From positions 1,484,806-1,548,805 of the forward strand of contig JAUJYN010000013.1 in the NCBI GenBank assembly GCA_030737835.1: 64,000 nt of DNA. The letters are read 5' to 3'. Below the pieces are notes generated by a model, which saw only the letters and a list, made by a program, of their open reading frames with translations, searched no databases and had not been told where the DNA came from. The position numbers and the translations under genes are program-made. This DNA comes from Acorus gramineus. Taxonomy: Eukaryota > Streptophyta > Magnoliopsida > Acorales > Acoraceae. Positions 10,480 to 22,523 of the stretch are shown here, piece by piece; position 1 is the stretch's first letter, and each line of letters opens with the position of its first letter.

Positions 10480-11100
10480 CACCAAAATGGTATTTATGGA
10501 TTGATTAAATGGTTGTTGACTTGATCACCCTTCTCCTTGGAAGTTAATATTAGCATTTCCAAGTTTTGTTAGTCTTGTAAGTTGTGGTTTTATTTTCCAA
10601 ATTGTATCAATATTTTTTAAGTTGTTTCGTTCCATTCCCAAGTATTGGAATTGGAACTGTCTTTTAAGTTACAACTATTGTTGTTATAAGAAATGTGAAT
10701 TGAGCAAGTCAACATAGGACTTGTTGCCCTTTAATGAGGCTTGTCCCCTCCCTTGGTTTATATAAACCATGCTAGATGAATGAAATGGACAAGTCAAGTT
10801 AAGTTCAAATCTTCTCTACAAAGTGAGCCTAAGAGTGACTACTCTTGAGTGCCTACTTCTTCTCTTATCTTTCTTCTTGTGAACTCCTTGTGAGCAAGTT
10901 GAAAGTGACGAGAATTTTTTTTTATCTTCTCTTGTTGATCGACGATCCGTAGGAGGTGGCGAGCGTCCTCTTATCCTCTACATTTGATCGAGCCGATCTG
11001 ATTTGAGTATCTAGATTATCTTTCTTATCATAAGTTTACATCTCCTCTTTGAGAAGGTGTTTCCCCTATCATTTATAGGTCCCGAATTGGTTCAATAATC
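10480..11100 (+). mobile_element. LTR-like arm of an inverted pair (left)
   Basis: This segment is an inverted, diverged copy of 11650-12115. Shared words include TTTATGGATTGA, TGGTTGTTGACTTGA, CATTCCCAAGTATTGGAATT and GTCAACATAGGACTTGTT, then GATCCnTAGGAGGTGGCGAG. The content looks like a retrotransposon LTR. An AT-rich stretch at about 10750-10800 (GTTTATATAAACCATG) may hold its TATA box. The arm is not part of gene 1. Confidence 0.55.
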
Positions 11101-11649
11101 ATTGGGAGACCCTCTCCTTGCTTCTCAGGTTAGTTTCCTGTCATAAAAGTTGGTTCCACTGCCACAATCAATGGTTAGTTAGTCTCATTAGGCACATTAT
11201 TGTACATTTTTTTTTAACAGATCAGTATGAAACACCCACTTCAAGAAATCAAGGGGAACGTAAAAGAAGGATCACATATTGCCACATGAAACAGATTAGT
11301 CACATAACTAGGATATGATATTGGTTCTAGCCACCATCAAATCCTTTAAGAAGGATGAGAAAGACTTTTATTGTTTTACACAGGAGAATCCATTCTTTGC
11401 TAACTTCATAAATGTTGATTTAATTTTATATTTCTTCCTTGGAGGAGATGTGGGAAGTTGGGAAAAGGTTAAGATCAAGGGGTGGTAGAAGCAAAGGCCA
11501 AAATTTATCAATCTTTCAAATGGGCTAGTGTGTGGTTTGTTAACCTGGAATCAACTTGTGTTCAAAGGAAGCACGCCATATTATGAGAATATTTGGGATA
11601 CAATAACAAGCTTTATAAACGGTTGGGGGTTCTTTTTGCTCAAGCTAGA
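11101..11649. other. Spacer between inverted LTR-like arms
   Basis: There is no recognised domain. The spacer has scattered short frames and may be leader or gag debris of the retroelement that left the flanking arms. Confidence 0.4.
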
Positions 11650-12118
11650 AGTGATGGGGATGAGATATCCACCCGTAGGGATTTAAGCAGAACACGAACT
11701 TAGATAGAGGGATATGAATAGAATCTCGCCACTTACATCGTGGATAGGTCCGATCGAACGTAGAAATGATAAAAGAAAGTACTCGCCACCTCCTATGGAT
11801 CGTTGATCAACGAAGAAAGATAAGAGATGTTCTCACCACCTTTAACTCTCACAAGAAGAAGGGTAACAAGTCCTATGTTGACTTGTTCAATTCCTATACC
11901 TTGGGATAACAATAGCTACAACTTACAAGACATAGTTCCAATTCCAATACTTGGGAATGGAACAAAACAATTTATAAGGCATTGACTACAATGGGGAAAA
12001 TAAAAACACAACTTACAAGACAAACAACACTTGGAAATACCCATATCAACTACCAAGGAGAAATGTGGTCAAGTCAACAACCACTAGTCAATCCATAAAT
12101 GTTATTTTGTTGAGTTGG
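11650..12118 (-). mobile_element. LTR-like arm of an inverted pair (right), with adjoining retroelement tail
   Basis: The reverse complement matches 10480-11100. Immediately beyond, at 12120-12322 on the minus strand, a frame contains KFEDELSSNEGNLM, a Glu-rich motif of the kind found at the very C-terminus of plant Ty3/gypsy polyproteins. In that reading this arm is the 3' LTR of a minus-strand gypsy relic. The assignment rests on a short motif and is tentative. Confidence 0.45.
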
Positions 12119-12624
12119 GTGGGTTGGATTGTGGGCTAAAAGGGGTAGTCCATGGGTTGGTTTCGTGTGACATGTTTTGGACTCCATTTTGCTCCATAAT
12201 GTTGGTCCATTTGGTAGATGCATTTGGCCTATCAACAGTGGAGTAGGATGCACCTGCATCAGATTCCCCTCATTCGAAGAAAGTTCATCTTCAAACTTCA
12301 AATGTAGACTTTCTACAAACAATGAATCTCTTAGGTTGTCGAATCACATCCCATCCAATCGGACCAATGCTCACAAACCCATCTTTGAAGTAATAACTTC
12401 TTGAGAAGGGGTGGTGGATGAGATCAAATGAAAGGAGGAAAGAATGGGTCCACAAAATGATGACAGGGTGAATGAAATGATTCTTGTGATGACCTTTTCA
12501 GTGGTGAAGAGGCATGAGTTACTTGAAATGGGTCCAATGTGGAAGTTAATGAAGAGGTTCCTTGGTGGCATGCGAAAATAAGTGGAGATTAAAAATACTC
12601 AAATTTGGACTTCAATGTTTCCTC

Positions 12625-12870
12625 AACTTCCTCATAAAAAATTGGAGGGGAGCTCTTGGGCTCGGTCTCTCCCATCTCTTCATCAAAAATACATGGAAAA
12701 TCAGTCTCCCCGATCTCTTAATCAAAGATTGGTGGAATGTTCGCCTTCTCAATCTCTTTATCTAAGATTGGTGGAAGGTTTGCCTCCTCCATCTCTTCAT
12801 CAAAGATGGGTGGAAGGCTCCAATCGATAGTAGCTTTTGGACTTTCTTTATCTCTTCAGCAAAGATGGGT
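12625..12870. repeat. Degenerate tandem repeat, unit about 55-60 bp
   Basis: Variants of CATCTCTTCATCAAAGATGG plus GTGGAAGG recur four to five times with increasing divergence. Frames over it are artefacts (repeated LPSLHQK-like words). Confidence 0.65.
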
Positions 12871-12919
12871 GTAGATGTGCAACAGAAGAGATGAAATCTC
12901 TACAATCAATTTAACAAAG

Positions 12920-13510
12920 AGATTCAGTTAGATTGTTGAAAGGAAGGTTTTGAACAAGTGGGTCTATATATTGAAAAAGTAACGAGATGGTTTCAAGTGC
13001 TAGAAGACCAGATTGGCTTTCAAAGGATTTCAATGGAAGGCAGGTGTTAACTACACTAAAAATATTCTTTCTTGTTAAGGTGACTACTATTAGAGCAATT
13101 ATGAATATTGTGGGGGTATAAGATTTACACGACATAAAAAATCATTTTTCTCTAAGGATTTGGAGGAAGGGATATACATGCACAAACCACAAGGTTTTGA
13201 AGCTTCAAGATAAGAAGACTTCGTTTGTGTAGCAAGGGTTTATTATATAGATCAAGATATGCTCCTCAACAGTGGTATACGCCTGACTTCTAACTAATAA
13301 CAGCTATATGAGAGGTCATTTGGATCATTTCTGATACTTTAGAGATTGACAATTCTCCAATTTATTTATCTTATGCGAATGGCATGCTTTTTGTAGAATC
13401 AAGATGAGAGGTTATGAATATCGGGTGGGAATACTTGAAAGATTTTTTCATAAAAGGATTTGGATGCATCAAAGCAAATTCATGGCATAAAAATCTGCAG
13501 AGACCAGCGA
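12920..13510 (+). pseudogene. Decayed Ty1/copia reverse transcriptase
   Basis: Reading across frames and stops, the + strand gives a recognisable copia RT series in the right order. KWVYILKK is followed by AFKGFQWKAGVNYT (compare the family's AKGFSQ..GVDY), then LEEGIYMHKPQGFEAS (family LEEEIYM..PEGFE). Next come APQQWYTPDF (family APRQWYKRFD) and SPIYLSYANGMLF, where the family has YVDDML. The catalytic aspartates are therefore lost. Several frameshifts and stop codons are present, so this is an old relic unrelated in detail to the copia element at 57-63 kb. Confidence 0.75.
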
Positions 13511-13924
13511 ATAAGATGAGAGCATTTATAGGGCTGCCACAACCACTTAGTTTGCCACCACCTAATTAGAAAATGTGACCAAAATAACTACCTAAGTAGA
13601 AATGTCCATCCTACTTGAACCACTAAACATGACAGTGAGGTCTCTGAATTTCTAACAGCCGATTCACCATTTTGCTGAAAAATATTAGGAAGTCCTCCAG
13701 ACATAACGAGTATGATATCAATGCTATAACAAGTATGATATTTGGATGAAATCAATGGAGTTAATTTTCTCTAGATGATCCATTATCCAATGTTGATCCT
13801 TATGGGGAGTTTCTGTTGTGCATGGAATCTTGGTGATTTTGTGAATATTGAGATGATGTTTCCTTTGTTATGATCACTTTGTTGAAAGTATTTGATTGTG
13901 GTGCGCATCTATTGTTATAGGAAC

Positions 13925-14467
13925 TGTTGGATGCAAATTTCTTGGAGTCCAATGTATCCTTGATGTCTCTAATTTAAATTCAGTCCGTTCTTTCTTATTA
14001 GAATTATGATTTCATCAGTTTCAATTGGAAATCTCTTACACATGATACATAGTTTTTTCTTTTATTCTACCTTCATTTGGTATTCCTGGTTATATGTATT
14101 TTACACACACATTTATAACAATATGTTGCTTCCATACCTGCTTCACATGTCCGCACCTGATACCTCGTTGATAGAAGATCCTACATGGATCGAACGGAAA
14201 ACCTCCCCTTCTCGTCCGACCTGCACACCCTACACTCAAATCAATCTCCATCATATTTGGTATTGGAGTTATTATATAGGCCTATTGGGTCTATTCCCGG
14301 AGGCCCAGGGGTTCCCATGGGCCAAATTTTTGTCATAGAGATTTTGATTTTTTTCTGTTTCTAGGGTTTGTACATTTTGTATCTTATATAAGAGACATTT
14401 CGGCCTCCATTATTGAATATAACATTATTCCATTTATTTCTTCTTTTAGAACTTATAAATTTCAACA
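13925..14467 (+). mobile_element. Possible LTR of the decayed copia relic
   Basis: The segment begins TGTTGGATGCAAATTTC and ends AAATTTCAACA, giving TG..CA ends and short terminal inverted repeats. It contains a TATA-like TTATATAAGAG near 14382 and a leader with CCTCCATTATTGAA, as plant LTRs often do. No partner LTR or target duplication was found, so the call is weak. Confidence 0.35.
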
Positions 14468-14689
14468 AGTTCATGATTTCTTGGTCGAACAGGTCCCTTG
14501 TTGACCTAGGCACCCAAACATCAATTTTCTCTTAACCTCAAAGAAGTCCCTACCCTTTGCATCCTTGTTACACAATCTCAAACATACTGGGAAATCTGGA
14601 GAGTGAGATCATCTCCCCAAAATATCTATCCTTCCAGAAGAGAGAATTTGATACTCACTGATACTCATCAACATGCTAATCGCCATCAC

Positions 14690-15330
14690 CATGTCCTCAA
14701 GACTCACTGCGCAAACTTGAGATTTATTTGAATCAGACTAGCGATTGCAGAGTCCCATGATCTTCCATAGCAGTGGTAACTATATCTGATAATTTTTTCC
14801 CACAAACTGCGCAAACCACAGCCAGACCCCCTGTAGACAACAAGATTTTTAAATCTACCCAAGCTTCTCAAATGGATACGGGATACCTCCTTGACCTGAT
14901 CTCTTACACACCCCACCCCACCCCACTTTATTCGATTGAGACTCTTTCTTCTTTTCGTCTGTCCCTTTCACAGAAAGAAGCTTCTCTTCACCTTCATTTT
15001 CTTCAAGACAGATTCTAAAATCCTGAAGATTGAGAGGTAATGCAGTAATACTACTCTGTGCCACCAATGACAGGATATATCTCTTTTTTAGCATGCAAGC
15101 CTCCTGTCAAACTTTTCCAGAATTCTATACCAATTCTGACATCTGATCATGAGGGTATGCAACAGGAAAGGCAGAAGCCTGGCACCCTAGAAAATAACTT
15201 CTGAAACCAACTCTTGGGTCATCGTACCCATCAATGAACTTTTCTTGAAGTTTTTTAAACCTGCTGATACCTACATCAACTTCAGGGTGGAAAATAAATC
15301 AATGTCAACCAACATAGAACAATTTTGTGT
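14690..15330 (-). pseudogene. Antisense coding-like remnant, family not recognised
   Basis: On the minus strand, 15290-15090 reads as plausible protein (ISRFKKLQEKFIDGYDDP, then RVGFRSYFLGCQASAFPVAY) before stops break it. A further 79-codon frame follows (15094-14855), with YILSLVAQSSITALPLNLQ and an acidic/lysine-rich tail. This has the composition of a real gene rather than AT-rich noise, but no start, splice structure or known domain could be fixed. It may be an exon cluster of a degraded gene. Confidence 0.35.
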
Positions 15331-17200
15331 GATCTGCATTGCAAATGCATGATAGCCGATGATGTATTCCAAATTTAAATTTTTAATGATGCATATTTTA
15401 TTGATTGCATTTGTAATGTTTTGCCTCATATCTCACGGTATGCACCACCACTGAAAGTAGTAGAAATTCTTTTATATATATATATATATAGTTTTATTTT
15501 AATCTGTCAATATCTAAATTCAGAAACCAGCGCTTCATTGCCCGTTTCTTTTACAATTGAAGTGCAATCTAATGTGTCCTGCTATATTGCAGATATAATG
15601 CAAAGAAAACTGCCGAAGTACAAGAAAGTGAATGGTCAGAATTGTCATTCACAGGATAACAGCATATAATTCAGAAAAATTGCAATTTTGTGAAAAGATG
15701 GATGATTTCATGCCGTGATGTTTTTTAAGTGTTTGCTCTTGGGTATTGGTGTAGTGATGTGGTTGATGAGCAGTTAAGTCTTTCTTTTCTGTAATGGCCA
15801 GTCTACAGGCTGATATATATATTTTTTTGGTGGAATTGTCTTATACTTGAGAATAAATAAATAATTCTTGTTGGGTTGGTTTCTTATATCTGCATAATTT
15901 TCATGTTATCGATCCTTTACTTTTTTGAAGACATGTTATCGATCACGTTGAAGGTGGTAGTGTTAGCTATGATTAGGCCTGAAGCCATTCATTTCATTCT
16001 TAAATCACTCTGTTTGATTGCATGAGTTTTGTTTTCTGTAAATTTGAATCATATAACTATTGTTATCTCCACAAGGTATGTAGTGTTTATTTTTATTGTT
16101 CAACATCTATGGCAAACAATCAAGACGCCCTATGACTAGATGTGCCAATTCCTGCAAATTATGTGCCCAGGCTTTGTCAAAAAATGGTTATGTAGGGCTG
16201 CATTACGTGAGTTTCCAGAAGGAAGACAAGGAAGAGGATGTCGATTCGATGCGCCCCAACGCAAAACTCCTCTATAATCCCACAAAAGAAGTTGCATTGA
16301 TTTACTGGGGTGGGGGGTGTGCCCCCCATCATTTTCTATTGTTGGGGGTAGTAGGTTTGTATTCCGTATCTGCTTGGCCTGGGTGTCATAGCAGTCGTCA
16401 AAGTTGACACGAAGCCTTTGGTAGTTGTCAGTGAAAAATGTCTATACCTTGTTTTTTGGATGCTCAAATCGACTGCCTTCTCCATGAGTACTGGAGCTTG
16501 TGTTGGAGAGGGTAATAAAGTTTTGGTTGTTTTGGATAAATGTAAATAAGGTATGGATAAATATTTATAAAATGTGAAAAATGATGATAATTGATTCATA
16601 AGAGGTAATGATAGTTAATTTAACAGTGGACTCATATTCTTTTGAATTGGATAATCTAGAACAATTTAATTTCAGGGGTTGGCTGCAATTCATATACCAC
16701 AATATACCAATTAATGTTAATATACAAATTTTTATTTATTTCAGTTTTTTCAACACCTATTTAGAGGTCATTCTTATTAATTCTCATTTATTGCAAGCCC
16801 TATTCTCAAACCACACGGGGGCTAATAATTAGATTTTGTTGAGTCGCCATCGGCTGAACAATGGGTGAAGAGTGGAGTCATAGTCGTGGCCCCTATTGGT
16901 GTAGTGATTTGGATAAACATCGGATTTGGGTGACCTGTATTCGGATTTGGATAAACCCAACCGTATATAGTCGTCTTGGTTGCACTATTGCGATGCTCCA
17001 TATATGGTGTTGTAGAATGAACCGACGGTTGAGGAGGTGGTCCTGTAGGACCCATGGCCTGCCCGTGAGGACCACTATTATGTCTTTTCTATTGCTAAAC
17101 GTGAACACATAAAATCCTCTCCAAAGGATTACAATATCATATACACTTATTATGTCTTTTTCATTAGTCATATTCACTCTCTCGGGTGGGGTGGGGAGTA
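15331..17200. other. Intergenic stretch with exon-like fragments only
   Basis: A short TA repeat lies at about 15474-15491. A segment after TATATTGCAG at 15589-15669 could be a terminal exon (28 codons to a stop), followed by UTR-like sequence. The frame at 16096-16407 is unsupported. The AT-rich 16500-16830 and 16860-17180 hold no recognised feature. Confidence 0.4.
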
Positions 17201-17207
17201 CCTCTTA

Positions 17208-17383
17208 GGCCCTGTTTAGATAGCAGGATTAGGACCTGAATTGGGATTGACAGTCAGTAAGTTGTTTGAATGAATTTTAAAAGGGGGATTGGATTTGAGA
17301 ATCTTTAATTAGCAGGATTGATAATCTCACTCAAGAGGTGGTATTTTTCCAATCCCAATTCAGCTTGTCAATCAAACAGAGCC
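17208..17383. mobile_element. Tourist-like (PIF/Harbinger) MITE
   Basis: The 176-bp element has ends GGCCCTGTTTAGAT and ATCAAACAGAGCC, imperfect inverted repeats, and identical flanking trinucleotides TTA at 17205-17207 and 17384-17386. TTA/TAA duplications and GGNCNTGTTTG-type ends are the hallmark of PIF/Harbinger MITEs. A subterminal inverted repeat (GGATTGGATTTG..CCAATCCCAATTC) is also visible. Confidence 0.85.
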
Positions 17384-17426
17384 TTAGAGTTATATTGAAT
17401 AAGAGGTAAGTCACGGATGACCCTAA

Positions 17427-17907
17427 GCCCCCCTTTTGGATAGAAAAATAAGTTATTATAAGGTTTATGACTATTTCAGTATACATAAGGAATAAGTGAT
17501 TTTTTGTTTGGTTGTGTTTTTAATTTTTCTCATTGAGAAATATAATGATAAAGTTTTTGTTGTTTAATGTGACCATGGATATGGATAAAATATGAATACG
17601 GTGTCGATAAAGATTTATAAAAAGGTAAAAAAATAATTTATAACAGATGATAACAATTGATCTGCAAACCTCCTAATTTATAACAGATGATAACAATTGA
17701 TTTGATAGTATGGCCTACATATTCAAACGGATTGAATAACTTAAAATAACTTAATTCTAAAACGTAGTAAGAATGATTATATTATTTTACACTAGTTAAT
17801 TTTGACGTACATATTCTTATTTATTCATGCATTCAAAATACCCATTTTATAACTATTTCATCTTATACTTGTTTATTCCACCTCTAATTCTCCAATCAAA
17901 TATGGGC
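17427..17907. mobile_element. Putative Harbinger-like MITE
   Basis: The ends GCCCCCCTTTTGGATAG and, reversed, GCCCATATTTGATTGGA are loosely inverted. Flanking TAA occurs at 17424-17426 and 17908-17910. The AT-rich interior includes two copies of ATTTATAACAGATGATAACA near 17630 and 17680. The terminal match is weak. Confidence 0.4.
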
Positions 17908-17910
17908 TAA

Positions 17911-18862
17911 AGAGAGTGAGCTTTATGGATGGTGGTTTTTTTTTTACCGTGGCATTGATGATGAGGACACCCCGCTGATTAACAATGGTTGGTCGGGGTG
18001 GCAAATTTGAGAGTTTAGATATATATTGTTAATGAGATTTCATTTCTGAATTTGTAGCACGGATATGAGAGGAGTTAAAAAAAAAAGAAATAAAAACACG
18101 TGCTTTATAGAATATATCATATATCTGTCTAACATTATAGCCATACAGAAATTATATCTCTGTATTTATCAGAATATAATGGTGTTAAAAAAAAGTGGTA
18201 GGAAATTAAGATGGCGTTGCAAAAAGGATCACGTTTTTTATGCAACTGAAGACTTTTGGACAGGGTCCCTGGGAAAAAAGGACCCACCACTGACATGTGT
18301 TGGATAAGAATCTGTGATTATATTTATAGGAGGGCTGGCTATTGATTGATAAGTGAACCTTCATCACCAACTTCGGTGGTCCTGCCTTTTATCAAAATAT
18401 AAATAAATAAATAAATTGGATCCAAAACCACAACCCTAATATATTAATACAAACTATCCATGGGCGACAACCTATATGACAAACTCATAAGTCATGAGGC
18501 CCTCCCGAGGGAGGGAGTGTCCTCGACCACTCAGCCAAAGCATGGCGGGACTAGTTGGTCCTGCCTTAATTAGAGGCTTTTGACTTGGTAAATATGTCGT
18601 TACAATGTGTCACCAAAATTTTTATAATTCAGTGTCAATCATTTCTTCTTACAATATTGTTTTTTTCAAAATCCAGGAAAAAAAACACGTTGGTTTTCCA
18701 AAGAACTGAATTCAAATGGTCTTTGCACGAAACTATATGCAAAGTGTAATTTATTGACTGGCTTAATTTTTTTTAAAAGGTTTTTTTTGCATGTATACTA
18801 TTAAAAAATATGTTATTTATTTTTAGACCACCACAAGTAACATATTTAATTTTATACTATTA
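17911..18862. other. Intergenic, no gene recognised
   Basis: The 80-codon frame at 18065-18307 is lysine-rich without a domain. AT-rich filler continues up to the TTA at the left end of the next element. Confidence 0.5.
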
Positions 18863-19414
18863 GGTGATGTTTGATGCGGTGGAATGCAGATTTTAAATAC
18901 TGATTAATAAGTACAGAAAGAGGTTATGCTGATAATTTTTAAGGAGTTCAGAAGAAAAAAAAATGTTTGGTTCGACGGAAAAAATTATGCAGTTATTTAG
19001 ATAAGTGTGTTTGGTTGACCACTTAACATATGTGTTTATTAGGAGGGTATTTGGTCTATTTTATAAGTGCTGAATGTTATTTTAATGTTAGGTTGAAAAC
19101 CTAAAACATGCTTGAAAGATTATTAATTTTTTCCATGAAATACATCAACCACTAATGCCTTATGTAGAACAATAAAATATTTTCATAGATACCTACACGT
19201 GAAAAATAAATAATTTTGTGATAAATCTGTTGCAATATCTGAAAATTATAAACTTTCATCTATCTCTTGAGATTGCAAAGAATAATATGGAGGAGAAAAA
19301 ATTTCAAATGCCATTGTTAAACAACAGGGAGAGCAAAAAAATGAACTACATCACTTGAAAGTTAATGATTGTTGCATAAACTACTACAAATACGCACCCA
19401 TTAACCTGATTTCT

Positions 19415-19678
19415 CTAAGAAGAAGAGTCCACATAGACAAGAAAAAAGCCTACTAAATTTATTAGTAAAGTGAATAATATCCAGACCAAAATACATATAT
19501 CCAAATAGGAAGAACTATTGGCATGGATGAACATATGAATAGGTGAAATGCACACATAAGTATATGAATTAGAAAATCTGTGCACATAATCACTTTTACA
19601 AACCAGAAACCACAAACTCCTCAGAATCCTATATGTCAAATACAAATCCGAGTCATCTATATCTAACTCAAAACCCAT
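19415..19678 (-). CDS. Small hydrophobic open frame inside the Harbinger-like element
   Basis: This 87-codon frame starts just downstream (minus strand) of a stretch that looks like a plant promoter and leader: TTATTTAAG near 19985, C/T-rich sequence, and AACCCTAG near 19925. The product would be hydrophobic and Ser/Tyr-rich with possible membrane segments. No family was recognised. It could be a chance frame in an intron of a captured gene end. Confidence 0.2.
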   Translation of the reverse strand: MGFELDIDDSDLYLTYRILRSLWFLVCKSDYVHRFSNSYTYVCISPIHMFIHANSSSYLDICILVWILFTLLINLVGFFLVYVDSSS

Positions 19679-20224
19679 AAAAGAAAAGGAGAATTTCAGA
19701 TCTCAGATTTCAGTGGAAATTCAAAAAAAACACAACGGGGATAGGAGCTCAATCTATGATGAGCTCAGTCTATGGTGGTGGAGTTCAAACGAGCTTTGGA
19801 TCTACGAAGAGAGATGATGAAGGAGAGAGAAAACGATGCAGGTGGTGGCAGAGGTCGATCTTCTCCAGAGATCCGAAGAGGAGGCCTCGGTGAACATGGG
19901 AGATGGATTGATTCTTGTCTTTGCTAGGGTTTCAATACCCCCAAAATATGTCCCACGAGGAGAGAGAGTGAGACAAAAGAGGGCTTAAATAAGTGTGGTA
20001 ATTTGTGTTTTCATCAAGGGCAATGTGGACTTTTCACGTCGACGGTAATGAAGCGGAAGGCAAGAGCATAAAAAAAAAGTGACGAGGGGAGCGCTGAATA
20101 TTAGTTGGGGGTTTTTTTTTTTTTACTGAAAGAGAGAAGGGCGCCGATATTTCCACCCACAAAGTTCTTCAACCCACCCCTCAAAAAAAAATAAGAATGT
20201 GATTTTTTTTAAAGGTGAACACAC

Positions 20225-20420
20225 CTCGATCCATTTGACTTTGTAAAGTCATCCATTATGTCACAGGTCGACATCACAAAGTCGAACTGGTCACAGAGAC
20301 CTAAGGTCTTCTCTGCAACCCATTTGATCGTCAGTTATATACTCTATTCGACATCATAGAGTCGAGCAGGTCACAGAAACCTAAGGCTCTCTCTGTGACC
20401 TATTTGACTTTGTGAAGTCA
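20225..20420. repeat. GTCGACATCA/GGTCACAGA repeat block
   Basis: Units such as CATTTGACTTTGTaAAGTCAT, GACATCACAAAGTCGA and GGTCACAGAnACCTAAGG recur two to three times. The block continues at 20893-21000 after the nested hAT, which shows that the hAT landed within it. Confidence 0.7.
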
Positions 20421-20429
20421 TCAATTATG

Positions 20430-20892
20430 CAGTGTTTTAAAACCCAACCCGACCTGCCTGGTTGAACAAGTAAAACATTCACCCGCTTTGAATTCCAGTT
20501 CGGTTTACCAATATAACCCGATGATATAAAAAATCAATAAAATTCAATCAACCCACCGATTGAACCAGTGATTTTTGTGAAACGGCTACAGGTTGATTAT
20601 ATCGAATGATTCTTAATTTATTCATATAAATTGTGATCAACTACTTGTTAAAATATGAAATCTAATAAAAAGTTTAGATTTCATATAAAAAAATCATGCT
20701 ATGATGTTAAGTAAAACCTTTATGCAAAGATTTTCTAAAATATTTTATATGTTTATTTAGAAATGATAATTAAAAAATTATTATGTTATAAGTATTTCAC
20801 GATTCAAATCCGGTTGACCCAATAATTGAACTAGTGACCCTTGACTCGTTTATTTTTTTGGTTCATTGAACAGTTCGGTTTTTAATATATTG
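20430..20892. mobile_element. Nested hAT-like MITE
   Basis: This 463-bp element starts CAGTGTTTTAAAACCC; its reversed right end is CAATATATTAAAAACC. The flanks are CAATTATG (20422-20429) and CCATTATG (20893-20900), an 8-bp hAT duplication with one mismatch. The interior repeats words such as CCGGTTGACC and GAACCAGTGA near both ends. No coding capacity is present. Confidence 0.8.
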
Positions 20893-21152
20893 CCATTATG
20901 TCACAAGTCGACATTAAATATTTGAACCGGTCACAGAGATTAAGACACTTTCTATAGCCCATTCAACTTGTGATATAATGAACAACTTCACAAAGAGATA
21001 TCCAAACATTACATTTGATCCAAACATTACATTTGATCAGTCCTTCAGTGCTTATTAAGGTGTCAAACAAACGCTGATTTAATCCATAAGTGCTGATGAA
21101 ATGCTATCAGCCCAATAAGTGCTAAAAAAATGTTAAACCAAACACAGCCTTA

Positions 21153-22336
21153 GAATTTTTATTAATGAAAAAATGTGCCCCTCTTTTATCTTTTTTAACC
21201 AAAATGAAACTTAATTATAATCAGTTCTCAATAAAAAATTAAACATGACAAAAATATCCTAAATATAATATTTTTCATAATGTAAATAATTAAACATAAT
21301 AGCCTAAATAATCCTTTTTTCTTTCTAAATCAACAGCGAGCCATTCAATCTAGATTTTATTTAAAATTTATCATTTTATAATATATATGATTAATCATTC
21401 ACAAAATAATTTTATTTCATTTCTACTAAAGTAAGTACTACTTAAAACTATATCTTAGCTAATAAATAGTTTGTATGTTACTATATTTAATTTTTATGTT
21501 TGGATTTTAGATAAAATTTATCATTTTCATGTTAAAATTAATATTTTTATTTTTTAAATATTGTATTTGGTAAGGTAAAATGAACAAAATAAAGGGTAAT
21601 TTGGTCATTTCTTTAAGACTTTATGGGTTTTAATAGAAATTTAGATGGAAGTTAACTAGGATGGTAAATACATATAATTTCTATATATTTATATGGCATA
21701 AAAGTAATTAAGTTATTTGGAATGATATAAAAATAAATATTATGTTTTTAGACGGTATACATGCAAGAAACATTTTTTTAAAAATTTGATATTTTTAGAT
21801 AACAATCAAAGTTGATGTGAGCCAGTAATAAATGGATAGCATATCATCAATAAATGACAGAAAAAAATGTGTTTTAATCACTGGTTTAAATTTATTACTG
21901 AACTGATAAATTTTTGAAAAGTTTGATTAGCCAGATTTTAGGTCAATGAATCAAGATTCTAATTTTAAACTAGTTAAAATAACATGACATGTTTTTATGT
22001 AAAATACATAGGCTAAACACATTAAGAATCAATTTATTATTTGAATATCCATTCTAATGTGGCCCTGTATTCTATATCAGCGAGGACAGAGGAACACGTT
22101 TCATGGAAAAATAAACGAATCTGAGCAATCAAACAATAGAAAATAAACAAAACTTTGATGACCAAAAGTTGATAATTATAGATTTTATTTTGTCCATGAT
22201 AGTATATTGACCGCATATTCCGGGCAAGTACTTATCCAAAGAAAAATAGAAAACGTGAAGCATGACTTGTATATAAGGAATAAAAGTCCAAAAACAGATA
22301 TAAATAAATATAGCCTAGCCAAAATATAAAAATGAA
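21153..22336. other. AT-rich intergenic sequence
   Basis: No gene is recognised. Around 21860-21990, GTTTTAATCACTGGTTTAAA resembles hAT MITE termini like the one at 20430 but lacks a matching end. Confidence 0.5.
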
Positions 22337-22523
22337 TTCTACTTCGAGAAGCTCTATCCCCACCATGCAGTTTACTGTCCCCCCCAATCTACTATAATAC
22401 CTAATCCCACCCCTTTTTATATACCAATCAACTAAACTTCTTGGCCCACCACCCACTCACTTCTCTCAGGTTCTTTTCATTTTCTCTCTCCCTTCTCTCC
22501 TCTCCTCTCCTCCCTCCACTCCC

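Larger units (their letters stand above)
18863..21149. mobile_element. Large non-autonomous Harbinger-like element (2.3 kb)
   Basis: The left end GGTGATGTTTGATG and the reversed right end GGCTGTGTTTGGTT are inverted; TTA flanks both sides (18860-18862, 21150-21152). AGCACTTAT/AATAAGT words recur near both ends as subterminal repeats. The interior holds leader-like sequence on the minus strand (about 19700-20150), a TCGAC-rich repeat block (20225-20420) and a nested hAT. No transposase was found. The size is unusual for a MITE, so it may be a deletion derivative or carry captured DNA. Confidence 0.6.

Noticed and set aside
13925..14467. Confident LTR call for this segment
   Set aside because: TG..CA ends are present but flanking pentamers (GGAAC and AGTTC) do not match and no partner LTR was found, so it is kept only as a weak feature.
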